Below, one piece after another: positions 44,630 to 56,679 of a DNA stretch of 64,000 nt. The notes beneath the pieces are model-generated. The model had not been told where the DNA came from and ran no database searches. It saw nothing but the letters and a program-made list of their open reading frames with translations. How positions within the stretch are numbered: position 1 is the first letter of the stretch; the number at the start of each line of letters is the position of its first letter. Both the position numbers and the translations under genes were made by a program. The DNA is from Maratus speciosus (Eukaryota > Arthropoda > Arachnida > Araneae > Salticidae), in assembly GCA_963932465.1 (NCBI GenBank), contig OZ010787.1, positions 30,446,087 through 30,510,086 on the forward strand. Reading direction: 5' to 3'.

Positions 44630-45418
44630 ATTTGATAAAAATTACCCGTCGGTAATGTGTGAACTCATAGTACCTTTATATTTTTTTCCGTTAATATTTC
44701 ACGCCAGTGCATATAAAATATGTCTGCTATTACGTTTTTTTAAATGTTTTCAGTGTTTCGAACAAAGTATTTCATTAAAACTAATTTTTTATATCAGGAT
44801 ACTTATACCTTCTTTCCTCTTACTCCCTTAAATACATTTTCATAAAACTGTATTTCTTCTTTATTTCAAAGTTTTTTTTTATATAATGTATTTTTGTATG
44901 ATACAAAAATACCTGCATTGTTATATTGGAAGTTTAAAAAAGAATGCGCAAAATGGTTTTGTGCAAAAAAATATAATCTTCTAAAGCAGAATATTTTTCA
45001 TATAATATTTCTGAGACGATGTTATAAAGAAATTGTTTAGTCTACAACTTTAAATTACTTTTATAGGAGGTTAAAGTATAAGGAAAACATGCAGCAATTC
45101 TAATGTTAATGTTTAAAAAATGATGCAGAAGAGAAGAGATAAAGATTACAGCTTCAGAAAAGAATTATAACAAAGCACATATTTAATTTAAAAATCCCAA
45201 AATAATGTGAGATTAACGTTTTTAAATTTTCTCCTATTTTGTACAATTTATAATGTTGATGTTTTTAAAAATACAATAAAATATTAATGTGATTTATGTA
45301 GACCAATGGAGGAGGGAACCATCCTGAACAGTTACGACACAAATAACAGCAGGAAAAGTAATCTAGTACTATTCAATTATAAATTTAAAATACAGAGGAT
45401 ACTATGGTTTGTGATGTT
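44630..45418. other. AT-rich stretch, nothing recognised
   Basis: A 75-codon frame at 44604-44831 starts inside the MITE and has no motif. Confidence 0.4.
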
Positions 45419-45420
45419 TC

Positions 45421-46666
45421 TTAACCCCTTGAGGGGCAAGCAATTACGTTTGTGAAATGCTGAATTCACACCGGAATCTTTGAAAAATTCTATTTCAAAA
45501 TAAGTAAAAGCAATTGTACGGCCTTTTTTCCACCAAAGTTAGAAAAGTAAAATTTAATAAAATTTTTCTGGTGTAAAACTTCATTAATCGTATACCGGTG
45601 CTATAACGACTATCCCGTTATATATGTTTGGGTTCGATTTCCCCCCCCCCCAGCAGTTTCAATTAAAATTCTGTTTAATAATTTATTTATTTTAGTGCAC
45701 TATAGTCAAAAAGTGCAGCCCCTAAATTAAATTTAACATTAAAAAAACTAAATCGATTGTATTAATAGCCCTTCACATTTAAATTAAATTATTCTTGTTA
45801 CTCATCTCTTTAATAAAATAAAATCAGTGAGTCAGTCTTCAATTATACTTTGAGATTTTCTCATACCAGATTTAACCTTGTAGAAAAACGTTGCTGCTGT
45901 CTGTTATTAACAAAAGCATTTTAACTTCGGTCACTTCCTTTTTTGGTCATGAAGATAACTCATCATTTAGAATCACTTAACATGTAATCTATTCATTAGA
46001 TTTATTTTCGCACTGCACTTTAATATTTCAGACCGTTATATTCATTCATATGTGAATGCTGCATTTTTGTGCCAATGCAAGCTGCTAAACCTTGCCCTAC
46101 CCTAACATCTGGTTTAGAAAATGCATTCTCATGGCTTTTTCGACTAATAACTCAATAACTTTTTCAACTCTCTGTCCTTATCCAGAAACATTTTTATTTT
46201 TACACTTAACCGCAATTGTATCAAAGTACAGTCTTGCTTTTCCACTTCTCACGATTCAGGAATTTTAGTAACCCACGATCTGGGAACCCTAAACAATTCA
46301 AATATGTAATAAGTCTACCGCATGTATTTGGCGAATTCATACTAGCCAATGTTTTCCTCGGCCCTTTGTGCATGGCGCAAATACTTTTAGATTGTCGATA
46401 TTATATTCCGCCAACCAAGTAAGTGGTAGTTGCATATTCAACTCACTATTACTCTGACGCTCGTATCTGAATGAGACACTAGGAAGTGTCTTCTTGCTTC
46501 CCCTTTTGTACCTCTCCCCCTCTGCTTTTCATGATGGAATAAATGTCTTCGTATTCTAGATTGAAGTTTTTTTTTTTTTTTGAACTGGTGGTTATTGCAT
46601 CTGCTTTCAATGTCAATCACGAATAAAGGATAAAATATCTATTACAGGTGCCCCTCAAGGGGTTAA
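45421..46666. mobile_element. piggyBac-like MITE split by a 1.05-kb insertion
   Basis: The left part 45421-45601 and right part 46647-46666 together equal the complete copy at 34970-35180. The inserted 45602-46646 is flanked by ggtgc on each side, a possible 5-bp TSD. The insert begins with a GGGTTCGATTTCC block like a tRNA B box, then 10-11 C residues. The rest is unrecognised, possibly a retroelement tail. Confidence 0.75.
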
Positions 46667-46790
46667 CACTTTGTAGGTGGATGATGTTTCCCTGTTTTTG
46701 AACGTGTAGCTGGAAATAATTGGTTGTATTAATATATCAAGTTAATAACAGCTTCTGAATTGTCACTAAACAATTTATAAGCACGGGGAC

Positions 46791-46980
46791 CAGTGTTGCC
46801 AGATGAGATACTTTTTTAAAAATCAGATTCTTGATTGGCACCACTTTTTTGAAATGGTTAAATGTGCCTTATTTAATGACATATTATTTAAAGCAAAAAC
46901 AATGTGAATTTTCCCGTTTCAAAAAAGTGGTGCCAATCAAGAAATCTGAATTTAAAAGAAATAGCCCATTGGCAACACTG
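46791..46980. mobile_element. hAT-like MITE, CAGTGTTGCC family, 190 bp
   Basis: CAGTGTTGCCAGATGAGATA and the inverse GCCCATTGGCAACACTG, perfect 8-bp TSD acggggac (46783-46790, 46981-46988). The inner arms TTGATTGGCACCACTTTTTT pair almost perfectly. Confidence 0.93.
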
Positions 46981-47150
46981 ACGGGGACGTTTATTCCATG
47001 GAAAAATGTCTCTATCCTCTTTGACAACATTTTATTTACTGACAACATTGTAATTTTCACGTTTACTATAGGAAAAGTCTGATACGTTCTCGGCAGTGTT
47101 GTCAAATATGGCGAATTTTTTATTGTGTAATTTCGAATTCTAACTAGATA

Positions 47151-48832
47151 CAGCTCATACTCAAAATATTAGAATTGAGGAAAAGTAATAAGAAAAAATA
47201 TTTTTCATTTATTTATTTTTGATACTATGTAAATGCAATTAAATTTCTTATAAATTAAATCTGTAATGTTTAGATAAGATTTTAACATTTACAAAATATA
47301 AAATACAGTACAATAAATTACGTATACAACTTTCTAATACACATCAAAATATTAGAATAAAATTTAGATTGGTTCAAAATATTAGAATGTTTTATTTTAC
47401 ACATCAATATTACCTTATGAATATGAAGTAAATGGTAGCTATTATATTGTTGCATCTCCTTTAGCTTTCAAAACAGCGTACAATCGTTCTTGCATACTAT
47501 ATACAAGGTGTTTACAAACATTAATATCAATATTAGCTCAAATAGACTTTATACGTGCCACTAACTCAGTTTTACTTAAAGGAGGATTTTCTTGGAGTTT
47601 TTTCTTTCTTATACACGCTAAGTTTTCGATAGGATTAAGGTATGGTGAGTTTTGTGGCCGAGGAAGTACTTTAATGTTGCATTGGCGGAACCAATTCTTA
47701 GTTGACTCCGAGGTATGCGATGGCGCTAAATCTTGTTGAAAGATGAAATCATATTTAAATAATTCTTCTGATAATGGAATCATGTAATATTCCAAAATTT
47801 TTTCATATATCTGACAGTTAACCTTTTTGTTGACGATGCATAACTTTCCAGGTCCTTCTGCGCTCATGCAACCCCATGACACTAGCAGCAAATTTTACGG
47901 AACGTTTAAGGCATCCTTTATCAAATGCTTCTTGCATCATTCTCCAAACTCGAATACTTTGATTACCATATGAAACACAAAACATACTTTCATCATCACT
48001 AAATAATATATTTTTCCAATCTTCTTCGCTCCTTAAAAGTCTTGATATACACCAATTCAATCTTATACGCTTTTGTTTTGCTGTCATGAGAGGTTTTTGT
48101 TTTCGGTACCCGAGTTTCAAACTTAAATTTATGGAGACATCTTAATGTTGTCGATGTAGAAACTTCAACTCCTTCTTCTTTCCATTTTCGGTGCAAGAAT
48201 CGCACACTTTTGAAACGGTTTTTCTTAAATATACGCTTCAGTTTCATGTCATCTCTAGCAGATGTTTTTGGTTTTCGGCCGCCATTTCGGCGATTATTTT
48301 GAAATTTTCCATTTTTTGAATATTGTGTTAGTATTTTACAAACGCTTGATTGCGAATAATGTAAATAATTCGCTATATATTGATACGCATTGATTTTCAC
48401 CGTTCTGATACAAATCAACCATACGAAGTTTGACAGATTCAGGAATATCACTCACACGACCTATTGTAAGACGAAAAAGCAAAAAAACTGCAAAAAGAAG
48501 ACTGATTTTAAATAAAATCGTCTGAATTTAATCAATGATTCCACCAGTTATGAATTGGTGATAATTAAAGGCGAATTAATGTGAAATATTCTAATATTCT
48601 GAACCAATCAAATAGATATTCTAATATTTTGACTTTTCAAAATAATTTTTTTTCAATTAATCTTTTCAAAAATCATATTAATTTTAAGATAATAAATAAG
48701 TTTCATCAACAATAAGTTCTTGATAAAATTATTGATTGCATATCTGCATTAAAAGACATTAAATTACCAAACGATATTTTCAATTTGTAAAAAAAAAAAG
48801 TGTAATTATTTTAATATTTTGAATATGAGCTG
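47151..48832 (-). mobile_element. Tc1-like transposon with IR/DR-type ends
   Basis: Outer ends CAGCTCATACTCAAAATATT and AATATTTTGAATATGAGCTG are inverted, with TA TSDs (47149-47150, 48833-48834). The word TCAAAATATTAGAAT recurs near 47343 and 47373 on the left and inverted near 48588 and 48618 on the right. This gives inner repeats about 200 bp inside each end, like the IR/DR layout of some Tc1 families. The transposase relic lies between them on the minus strand. Confidence 0.92.
47538..48470 (-). pseudogene. Tc1-like DD34E transposase, frameshifted
   Basis: From about 48470 the minus strand encodes an N-terminal region with VSDIPESVKLRMVDLYQNG and, after a frameshift near 48390, IANYLHYSQSSVCKILTQY (a helix-turn-helix DNA-binding part). 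RNGGRKPKTSARDD (the GRPR-like hinge position) follows. After a frameshift near 48120 comes ILFSDDESMFCVSYGNQ (first catalytic D). After another near 47880 comes FIFQQDLAPSHTSESTKNW (second D) and PQNSPYLNPIENL (E). The gap between the second D and E is 34 residues, the Tc1 signature. At least three frameshifts disable it. All catalytic residues remain, so the decay is moderate. Confidence 0.92.
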
Positions 48833-49274
48833 TAGTTTAAATATATATTTTTTTTTTCGTTACGTAATGATGGACATTCTGCGAATAAAAAAAAAAAGAA
48901 AATTATTATTCAAAATTTTCTGGTGCGAATTTGGAATAACAGTCACGCAATTGAGATTGCAGTCTCCCAGCTCAGAGCCTGATTACCAACGGGGCAAACT
49001 TCAGCAGTAAACTTTAAAAGAAATGTTCGTCATATTTAAACTCCTTATTTGTGCAGAATTTCTGTCTTTGTTAAGCTAAACATTTCTATTATTTTTACTT
49101 GTTGAAGTTTGCTCCGCTGACAATTAGGCCTTTGCCCCTGCTTTCAACATTACATTTGTTTTAACCAAGACTGAGAAAACAATCCCCTGAAAAGGGTTAA
49201 CTGAAGACGAGCTGATTTCTTGTCATGTTCCGTAGAAATTGGAGGAATGGAGTGATTGTACTATCTGTCTGAGT

Positions 49275-50024
49275 AATGGAATTATGAATAAAGAAGAGAA
49301 GACATGTAGTGTACTGCTTACCAGTTACGAGTTAAGTACCTGGGGAGGATGTCACACGATGGAAGCTGTTTTTTTAATTGGATGAACAGTTTCTGATTAC
49401 CAGCTGGACCAACTTTCCACCTGTAAACTTAACAGAAAATATCGTCTTATTTAATTTAAGAGCCTTATATCATAGAAGTATTTTCTCACTAAGAGGGTAA
49501 AAATTTCTGTTTATATTTACTGGTGTCAGATTGCCCATTTATTATAATCTTTTTCTCTGACTCTTTCACTTTTTCATAGGAGTTTGTCTTGGTTGTCACA
49601 CTATGTCAGAAACGCCGAGACTGACTACCGCAAAAAACTACTACCACCAGTAAAAATGAATATCTGTATCTGCCATTATTTTTGACTGAAATTCTGCATT
49701 AACAAGACGTTTACATAAGGTGAAAATTTCTATTTAAATTTACTGATGGAAATTCACCTCCTCGGTAATCATCCCCTGAAAACACGATTGCATTTGAAGC
49801 TTAACTATTTTATGGATATGTCATTTCCTCATTATTACCGTAATTTCGCGCGTATCCGCCGCACCTCAGATAATTCGAATTCGTACCAGAATTTATTTTA
49901 GATAAAATATGACTTCCTTCTGCTTAGAACATATTTGACTTCTTTTTTTCCAAAAAATTTCCGGTCTGAAAAAGTCTTACCCAAGCCGCGGCGGATACGC
50001 GCGAAATTACGGTAATAGTTCCAT
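49275..50024. mobile_element. hAT-like CATGGAAC-family element with a nested palindromic MITE
   Basis: It begins ATGGAATTATGAATAAAGAA and ends AATAGTTCCATG. Internal CAGTTTCTGATTACC, TTACTGGTGTCAG and GGTTGTCACACTATG blocks match the family. The TSD is degraded. A MITE occupies 49836-50015. Confidence 0.78.
49836..50015. mobile_element. MITE with TTACCGTAATTTCGCGCG termini
   Basis: ATTACCGTAATTTCGCGCGT is mirrored by ACGCGCGAAATTACGGTAAT; GTATCCGCCGC also pairs with GCGGCGGATAC. The inner arm CGTACCAGAATTTATTTTAG is another shared-core example. Confidence 0.85.
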
Positions 50025-50482
50025 GATGTCAGTATGCACCCTTTGATTTACAAGTGCCATACAGAAGTGACAATATATGTGCATCACGCGATTTTGGCAG
50101 GCACAAATCCCTTTCTTTCTTTTTAATAACATGTCCACTTTACACAGTTTAACCAGTCGATAATGCTATTTTTAAAATTTTTTGCCATTGAATTGCGTAT
50201 TAAATTATATCAAAGTTCACAAACTGGATTTAGAAACAATCCCACCATTAACAATTCTTCTATACATCACATAAATGGCTTTTTGAAACTTGTTGCGGGT
50301 GACAGCCTTTTTCTTGATTATGTAATGGATTCTCAGGGCGAATTAAGTTTTCCGTATACTAATATTGAAAATGTTTTTTATTGGAGTTTTCTGCCTTCTC
50401 CAAACAGCAATGGGTATTGTCAGTACTATATATATATATATATGGAAATTCGGGTCCCTTGATACAGGGAAACTCCGCTGAC

Positions 50483-51848
50483 CAAAGGCAGTGGTGGAAA
50501 ATTGGCGCAGAGGTGGAGCCTATTGACACCACTAAATTATAGTAGTATTTTACCCCTTATCTAATGATCAAATTTCTGAGTTTTTATTAAACTGAATAAT
50601 ACCATTAAAAATTTAGTGGTGTCAATAGGCTCCACCTCTGCGCCAATTTTCCACCCATGCAAAGGGCATAGCCAGATAAGTACTGGAAACATGCCTTTCA
50701 ATCAAATTTCTTGATTTTTTTTCTAGATGTGGCTGCATATCTGACAATATATTTCACCTATTATCACCCTATAAATATTGATATTTTACGAGACAAAAAT
50801 GTTTTTTTCGATTTTTTAAAAAACGGGTTTTCTCAAAAACTGCTGCGCGGAATTTCATGCCGTTATCTGAGGATATATAGATGCCAAAGATGCATAACTA
50901 GTAATTTTTGTATAATTTGTTTATGAAAACTGTGTGAAATAGCGAAATAAAAATTAAAAAAAATAAAAATTATATCTTATAGTTATCCGAAAATTACCAT
51001 TTTCTTGTAAAAAATTCTCCATATGTGCCCGTATATTCTATGTAAATGCCGAAAGTTTGCGTTGGGTACTACATATAAATATTTTCAAAAATGTATATTA
51101 AAATTATTTAAATTCTTTTTAAGGCATTATTTGGGGCGGAGCACTTAACTTCAACATCCGAAGAATTTTTGGAACAAAGTCAGCAGACAATATGTCAACT
51201 GATGTATTTTAGATTCCATTAAGCATATAAGCCATGTTTTCCAACAGCATGTTCATTTTGATATCTACAGTGTTGAGAATGTTGCTCATGTGTTCATTAA
51301 CATTTAAAATACAGCAATTCTGTAACTGTTTATTCCAAAAATTCTTTGGGTGTGGAAGTTGAGTATCTCCGCCCAAAATAACTCCTAATGAATTTCAATA
51401 ATTTTAGTATACATTTTTGTAAATATTTATATGTAGTACCCAACGCAAACTTTCGGCATTTATATAGAATATACGGGCACAAATGGGGAATTTTTTACAA
51501 GAAAATGGTAATTTTCGGATAACCATAAGATATGATTTTTATTTTTTTTAAATTTTTCTTTCGCTATTTCACACAGTTTTTATAGACAGAAAATTATACA
51601 AAAATTACCAGTTATGCATCTTTGGTATCTATATATCCTCAATTAATGGCATGAAATTCCGTGCAGCAGTTTTTGAGAAAATCCGTTTTTTTAAAAAATC
51701 GTAAAAACATTTTTATCTCATTAAATATCAATATTTATAGAGTGATAATAGGGGAAATATATTGTCAGATATGTAGCTACGTCTGGGAAAAAAATCAGGA
51801 AATTTGATTAAAAGGCATGTTTCCAATTCTTATCCGGCTATGCCCTTT
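50483..51848. mobile_element. foldback element, copy 2
   Basis: The left AAAGGGCATAGCCAGATAAG and right CTTATCCGGCTATGCCCTTT arms pair over several hundred bases, aligned with 17843-19788. It lacks the elements nested in copy 1, so it supplies the empty sites. A MITE (50489-50659) is inserted in its first bases. Confidence 0.85.
50489..50659. mobile_element. MITE with TTGGCGCAGAGG termini, copy 2
   Basis: CAGTGGTGGAAAATTGGCGC is mirrored by GCGCCAATTTTCCACCCATG. The flank caaagg is on both sides (50483-50488, 50660-50665), a 6-bp TSD lying inside the foldback terminus. Confidence 0.85.
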
Positions 51849-52604
51849 CGGTTCACTATAACCGAGAGTTCACTATATCCTTTCCGCAAACAATTTTAAA
51901 TAAATGGTTCCGAACTCCTCCGTGGAAATACACATTATTTAAATAAATGACGAATAAAATGGAATACAAAATGACAGAAAAATAATAACAAAGACCATGT
52001 TAATTTACTATTATTATTTTTTACTCTACGTCTTGCGTACAAATAAAATAGTAATCTTTAGCTGATGAGAGACTGATTCAAGAAAAAAGTATCCATACTT
52101 CTGTCGGAGGACTGAAATGTTTCCATCACTGTCGGCTCTATATTTTATGTACACAAAAACTTGTTCAGTACTTGAATTGCTGCTTTGGTGTATAATGAGT
52201 ACGGATCCCTAAGAGTCTCCCCTGCATTTCTGGAAACGTATATTGTACCCACTGACCTCTTACAGGTGCAAAATCTGCCGGGGTTGGTCTTTGTTTATTG
52301 AGTGTGAAGGGAGATAAAAGAGGCAAACAAGATCACTAAATTCCAGTCTATGGATGGTTTTAAAAATCAGTATATGTATTTATTTTGAAGTAGCAATTTC
52401 AAATTTATTACAAAGGAATGAAAAAAAAAATCAGTCAAAGACAGAAAAAAGTTCATTATATCCAACCTCCTTATTTTTGGGGCGGTTCATTATATCCACA
52501 AAAAATAACATTATACGTGTACTGCACGGCACGGGACCAAACATATCGTTCATTATATTCGGGGTTCATTAGAAGCCGTATTCACTATAGCGGCGTTCGA
52601 CTGT
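51849..52604. mobile_element. possible pogo/Tigger-like remnant
   Basis: The right end ATAGCGGCGTTCGACTG before TA (52605) and repeated GGTTCATTATATCC, GTTCACTATATCC words resemble TIR regions of pogo-type elements. The left end is cut at the foldback element. No coding sequence remains. Confidence 0.45.
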
Positions 52605-52609
52605 ATACA

Positions 52610-54310
52610 TATGTTACATTTATTTTTATATAATTAAATAAGAATACAAAAACAAATTAATCGAGATTAAATTAAAAACATTGTTTTTCTTTAATCACAT
52701 CCGAAACTCATTTTTATGTATATGAAATTATTATTATCTAAATTTTTAATAATACTTTTTTTAATAAAAATATACTATAAATTTTACCCAATACATGGTC
52801 ATTTTAAATGTTTATTAAAAAAAAAAGCAACACAATTTTTGAAGCTATTTTAATTTTAAAATGCACAGTAATAGAATACCAACAAATCATAAGGTTAGCA
52901 TGAAAAAAGTTTAAAAACTTTTTTTAATTAATAATCTTTAATCTTTGCAAAACCTGTAGCTTTATAAAGCTCAATTTTTCTAAACGAAACAAAAATATAT
53001 CGTTTTTAAAATGAACATGCATGCCTTCTTAATCCTTCTTAATCCATTGTCCTGTTTATTAACTAGTAAGATAGGTAGTAAATAAATAGAATTAATGTTT
53101 AAATACATACAAAAAATAGAATTTGTAAATAAATTAATCCACAACATTCTCCTATTTCTTCGATGTTAGGTTATAAAGAATTTCTATCAAAATAAGGTTT
53201 CGAATTTTCGGAAAACAGAAAAAAAATATTTTTTAGAGTTGTATAAAAATAATAAACGTACACTAATGTAGTGATAAAAAGAAAATTATAGACATTCTGT
53301 AAGCGGCACACATTTGTTTGATTTGAATTAAGGTAAACTTGATACTAATTAAATTATGGATTTACAGCATATTAACCTCGAATAGACATTATTTTAATTT
53401 CTATTGGGAAGAAAATGCTTAAGATTCTCTCAGAATTTCTATGAATACATATTAAAAGTTTAATATTCTAATTATTTCTAAAATACAAATTTTTGTCTTA
53501 CCTTATTAACAATACATTTTCAAACAGTTTAAGCTAATAAAAACATTTTTGATGCCGAAATTATTTCATCGCTTTAGTCATTTTAAAATTAAATTATTAA
53601 GATATTACTTTGTTATTATTTTAGTTAATAAAATAATACACTGTATTATTTAAATTATTAAAATATTAGATAATGTTTACGATAAAAAAAGGAATATTTT
53701 GCAGTGGATGGCTGATTACTTGAATATGAGTTTACTAATTATTTAAGTATGAATTTCTCGACAAACTAAAGACAACAGGCTTTAATAGATAAACTTGAAG
53801 AATAATTTCAATGATGATATATTTAAAACTGTTCAAAAATCTTAATAATCTATTTTTTGTCATTATAGGCAATTTGTTTTCATCCATACACTGCCAGAAA
53901 AAACTCGTCAATATAATCTAAATTATTTCTCACTTTTTAACACATAATTTCCGTACTCCTAGAAAACATATAAATATTAAATAACAATTACTTTTCACAT
54001 TCATTCAAAAATACTCACGATTTATTTTTTAAAAATCGAATAAGCTGAAAAAAGTTTAAAAAAATAATTTATAAAGTTGCTTATAAAAAAATATTCGCAT
54101 TTATAATATAATTTAAATAAAAACTTTTAAGTAATCATGGTTCTTGCGCCTCTTTGAATTCTGCAGACCAGATAATTTGCGGCCCCAGTATTTTCTTATA
54201 GAAAATCTCTTCTTGAAAGAAGGCGAAATTTTAAGCGTTTAACCTAGATTTCTTTTTCTATAAACAGATAGTGATAGTTTCCTGGAGAAATAACGGTATC
54301 CGTACGAGCC
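52610..54310. other. AT-rich stretch, nothing recognised
   Basis: About 1.7 kb at very high A+T without long frames, TIRs or tandem repeats that I can support. A possible weak palindrome lies near 54140-54300. Confidence 0.5.
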
Positions 54311-54316
54311 ATGGTA

Positions 54317-54833
54317 TTCACCCTTAAATGCCGGTTGTTGCTTTTCAGCAACATACCCAATTTAGGCTTTAAAATACTATTAGAATAATATTTAAGCTAT
54401 ATTGCCTAATGTTGCCAATAAAATACATTCTGAAAATATTATTAAATATATTTTCAACATGTAGATGGCAACACTTGTGCTGTTTAAGAATAACTATAGA
54501 TTTATTTTTTTCAAATGTTTCTACATGTTCTTTTTGTTTTGTTTCGATGCTTGCGAAATACCTATTTTGTTCTGCCGTGAGCAAGTAAAATTTATTTCTT
54601 ATGATAGTTCTGAAAGTTCTTGTGTGTTTAAAATTATAGAATTTTATCGGAGAAAATTATTTTTTCAATTAAAGACCAGTATTGCCAATTAGTAACAAAC
54701 TGTTTTTTAGCCGTAAACCATACTTAAAACAAAATATATATTTTTAAGTGTTTTTCCCATGATTTATTTAAACAATGAAAGCGGAAAAACATTATTAAAA
54801 AGATTTTTGAAAAATCAGGCATTTAAGGGTTAA
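54317..54833. mobile_element. piggyBac-like element, about 517 bp
   Basis: TTCACCCTTAAATGCCGGTT at the left (TTAA mutated to TTCA) and CAGGCATTTAAGGGTTAA at the right. The TIR is close to that of 26235. Frames inside (54465-54692) show no transposase motif. Confidence 0.72.
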
Positions 54834-55122
54834 ATGAGAAAAATCTTTTTTACTCAAAAGAAAAAGAAAAACAGAAAACAAAAAAAAAAAATCTTATCGA
54901 ATAAAAATATAATATTTATGTTTTGCCTTTAGCAATCGCAATTAAAATTCATGTTTTTATCATATTTTAATACTAAATTATTAAAACCCCAGCCACAATC
55001 TCATTAAAGACGAAATCGTCCTGAAATTAACTTCAAAGTTCAAAGCTTTTTAAAGAAATTAATCAAACCATGCTCATTTGAATCAAAAATATTTACTTCA
55101 AAGGGTTTTATTTCTGTCCAAC

Positions 55123-55185
55123 TGTAGCGCGGTCGTTAGCGTACTCATCTCGTAACGCAGGGATGGCTGGTTTGGTTCCAACGTC
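55123..55185 (+). other. tRNA-like sequence, possible SINE head
   Basis: TGTAGCGCGGTCGTTAGCG resembles an A box and D arm. A CTCGTAA loop could be an anticodon loop (CGT), and GGTTTGGTTCCAACG resembles a degenerate B box. The anticodon stem does not pair well and no acceptor stem is clear. It fits a tRNA-derived SINE or a tRNA pseudogene better than a working tRNA. Confidence 0.4.
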
Positions 55186-55443
55186 GGCAAATTTATTTCT
55201 TCCAGACTATCTTCAATTGACAGTTTTATCCTGTAACGAAGAAAAAATTAACGGATATTCGCAAATTAACGGATATTCGCCAATTAACGGGAAAATCCTG
55301 TATATCCAGGATATATACTATAGTATAATCCAGTATAATTTCCGTGAATTGAAGAAAGTATTTCTGAGAGTGTATATTTATAAAATTTGCATATAATATT
55401 AATCTGAATACATTTAAAAACGTTTCGAAAAATATTCATATGA

Positions 55444-55652
55444 TTAGGACAGCGCTTAATGGGCGGTGGGATATTATATATCACACTTAATTTTAATTTC
55501 CAAATATCACCAGGAGTTTGTAAAAAAGTTTTAATTTTATAATGTACGTGAAGAAAAGCTTTTACATATATTAAAATTCTGCGTAAATACTGGCGTCATT
55601 CACTTTTTTGAACATTTTAGGAACAGAAGTACATTGCCCCTGAAAGTGTTAA
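55444..55652. mobile_element. piggyBac-like MITE
   Basis: The left end is degraded (TTAGGACAGCGCTTAATGGG), the right end is GCCCCTGAAAGTGTTAA. The interior matches 44405-44622. Confidence 0.65.
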
Positions 55653-55863
55653 GAGATGGAAATCTTTTATATTTTTCAAAATAAAGTAAACTATTTCTCA
55701 GAAAGACTGCCTACATTGGCGGTTTAAACTGAAATTAGAGATATGAAAATATTCAAAACAGTTTACCGAACAGCAATTGATTGTAATCAGCGTTTGTCGC
55801 ATTCAGCAGTATATGTTTCTGGTTATAATCAATGAAAGAAAAAATACATTCAAATGTAAAGTA

Positions 55864-56070
55864 TTAACACTAAATACCGGGAATGCGTCGAACTGAATCC
55901 GACCATATGGTTAAATGTCAACTGGAACCAGAAATTCTTTCATAAAATAAATTAACTTAAATCCACGCAGATTTACGTTAAATAAATCTGTCATATAATC
56001 TTAAATAAAAAATCTCGTGTCAAATATTTTTATGAAATGTGAGTAAAACCCCCGAGCGTTCTTGTGTCAA
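55864..56070. mobile_element. piggyBac-like MITE, first of an abutting series
   Basis: TTAACACTAAATACCGGGAA at the left, GAGCGTTCTTGTGTCAA at the right (TTAA mutated to TCAA). The next element begins at the same four bases. Confidence 0.7.
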
Positions 56071-56301
56071 CTCATTAGCCGCTAGTGTTGTGTTGACGCA
56101 ACGGCCAAAATAAACGTACATCTTTAAATTATTTACAGTCACACAACTATTTTTCAATAAAAAAAATTGGCCTTACATAAATACACAATTTTTTTTAGAT
56201 AAAAAAAGCGAAAATTATCTTTCAGAGATTGTGGTGGCAAACGACGTTCGGCTAATAAGTTGAAAAACTCAACATTACAGTTTTGGAGGTTAATGGGTTA
56301 A
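56067..56301. mobile_element. piggyBac-like element, second of the series
   Basis: TCAACTCATTAGCCGCTAGT at the left and GAGGTTAATGGGTTAA at the right. Its right TTAA (56298-56301) starts the next unit, TTAACACGTTCACACCGGCG. Confidence 0.6.
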
Positions 56302-56470
56302 CACGTTCACACCGGCGTGCATCACCAGTGGATCACGCTTGAGTGTCGCATCGGGTGCTTGTATTACCGGTGGGTCACACCCCACTGTTATATAGAAGGC
56401 GTGCACTGCAGGTGGGTCACACTCGACTATGCCATAGACGGCTGTAGACTACAGGTGAGTCACACTTGTA
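56298..56470 (+). repeat. 42-bp degenerate tandem array behind a TTAA terminus
   Basis: GTGGATCAC, GTGGGTCAC, GTGGGTCAC and GTGAGTCAC start at 56328, 56370, 56412 and 56455, a 42-43 bp period. The leading TTAACACGTTCACACCGGCG and the GGTGGGTCACACTCGACT unit match the shell of the compound element at 26519-26755. Confidence 0.7.
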
Positions 56471-56504
56471 TATTAAAAAATTCAGTAGTAAAAACAATTC
56501 AATA

Positions 56505-56670
56505 TTATAAACTTTATACATTTACGACGGGAAACGAGAATTTTCGTTTTCATTCAAAAGATATCGTTGACTAAGGGCGTGTCTTCAACCTTACAGAAAA
56601 TGGATTTATATAGTGTTGTCACTATTTCTTTAGATTTTAAGACATTTTTTATTAAATTCGTACATATGCA
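56505..56670. repeat. dispersed repeat shared with 44157-44330
   Basis: The same ordered words as the other copy: CGGGAAACGAGAATT, TGACTAAGGGCGTG, TTCGTACAT. Confidence 0.65.
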
Positions 56671-56679
56671 GTCAATAAA

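Noticed and set aside
55123..55185. Functional tRNA-Thr (CGT)
   Set aside because: The anticodon loop and parts of the boxes are tRNA-like, but the anticodon and acceptor stems do not pair properly.
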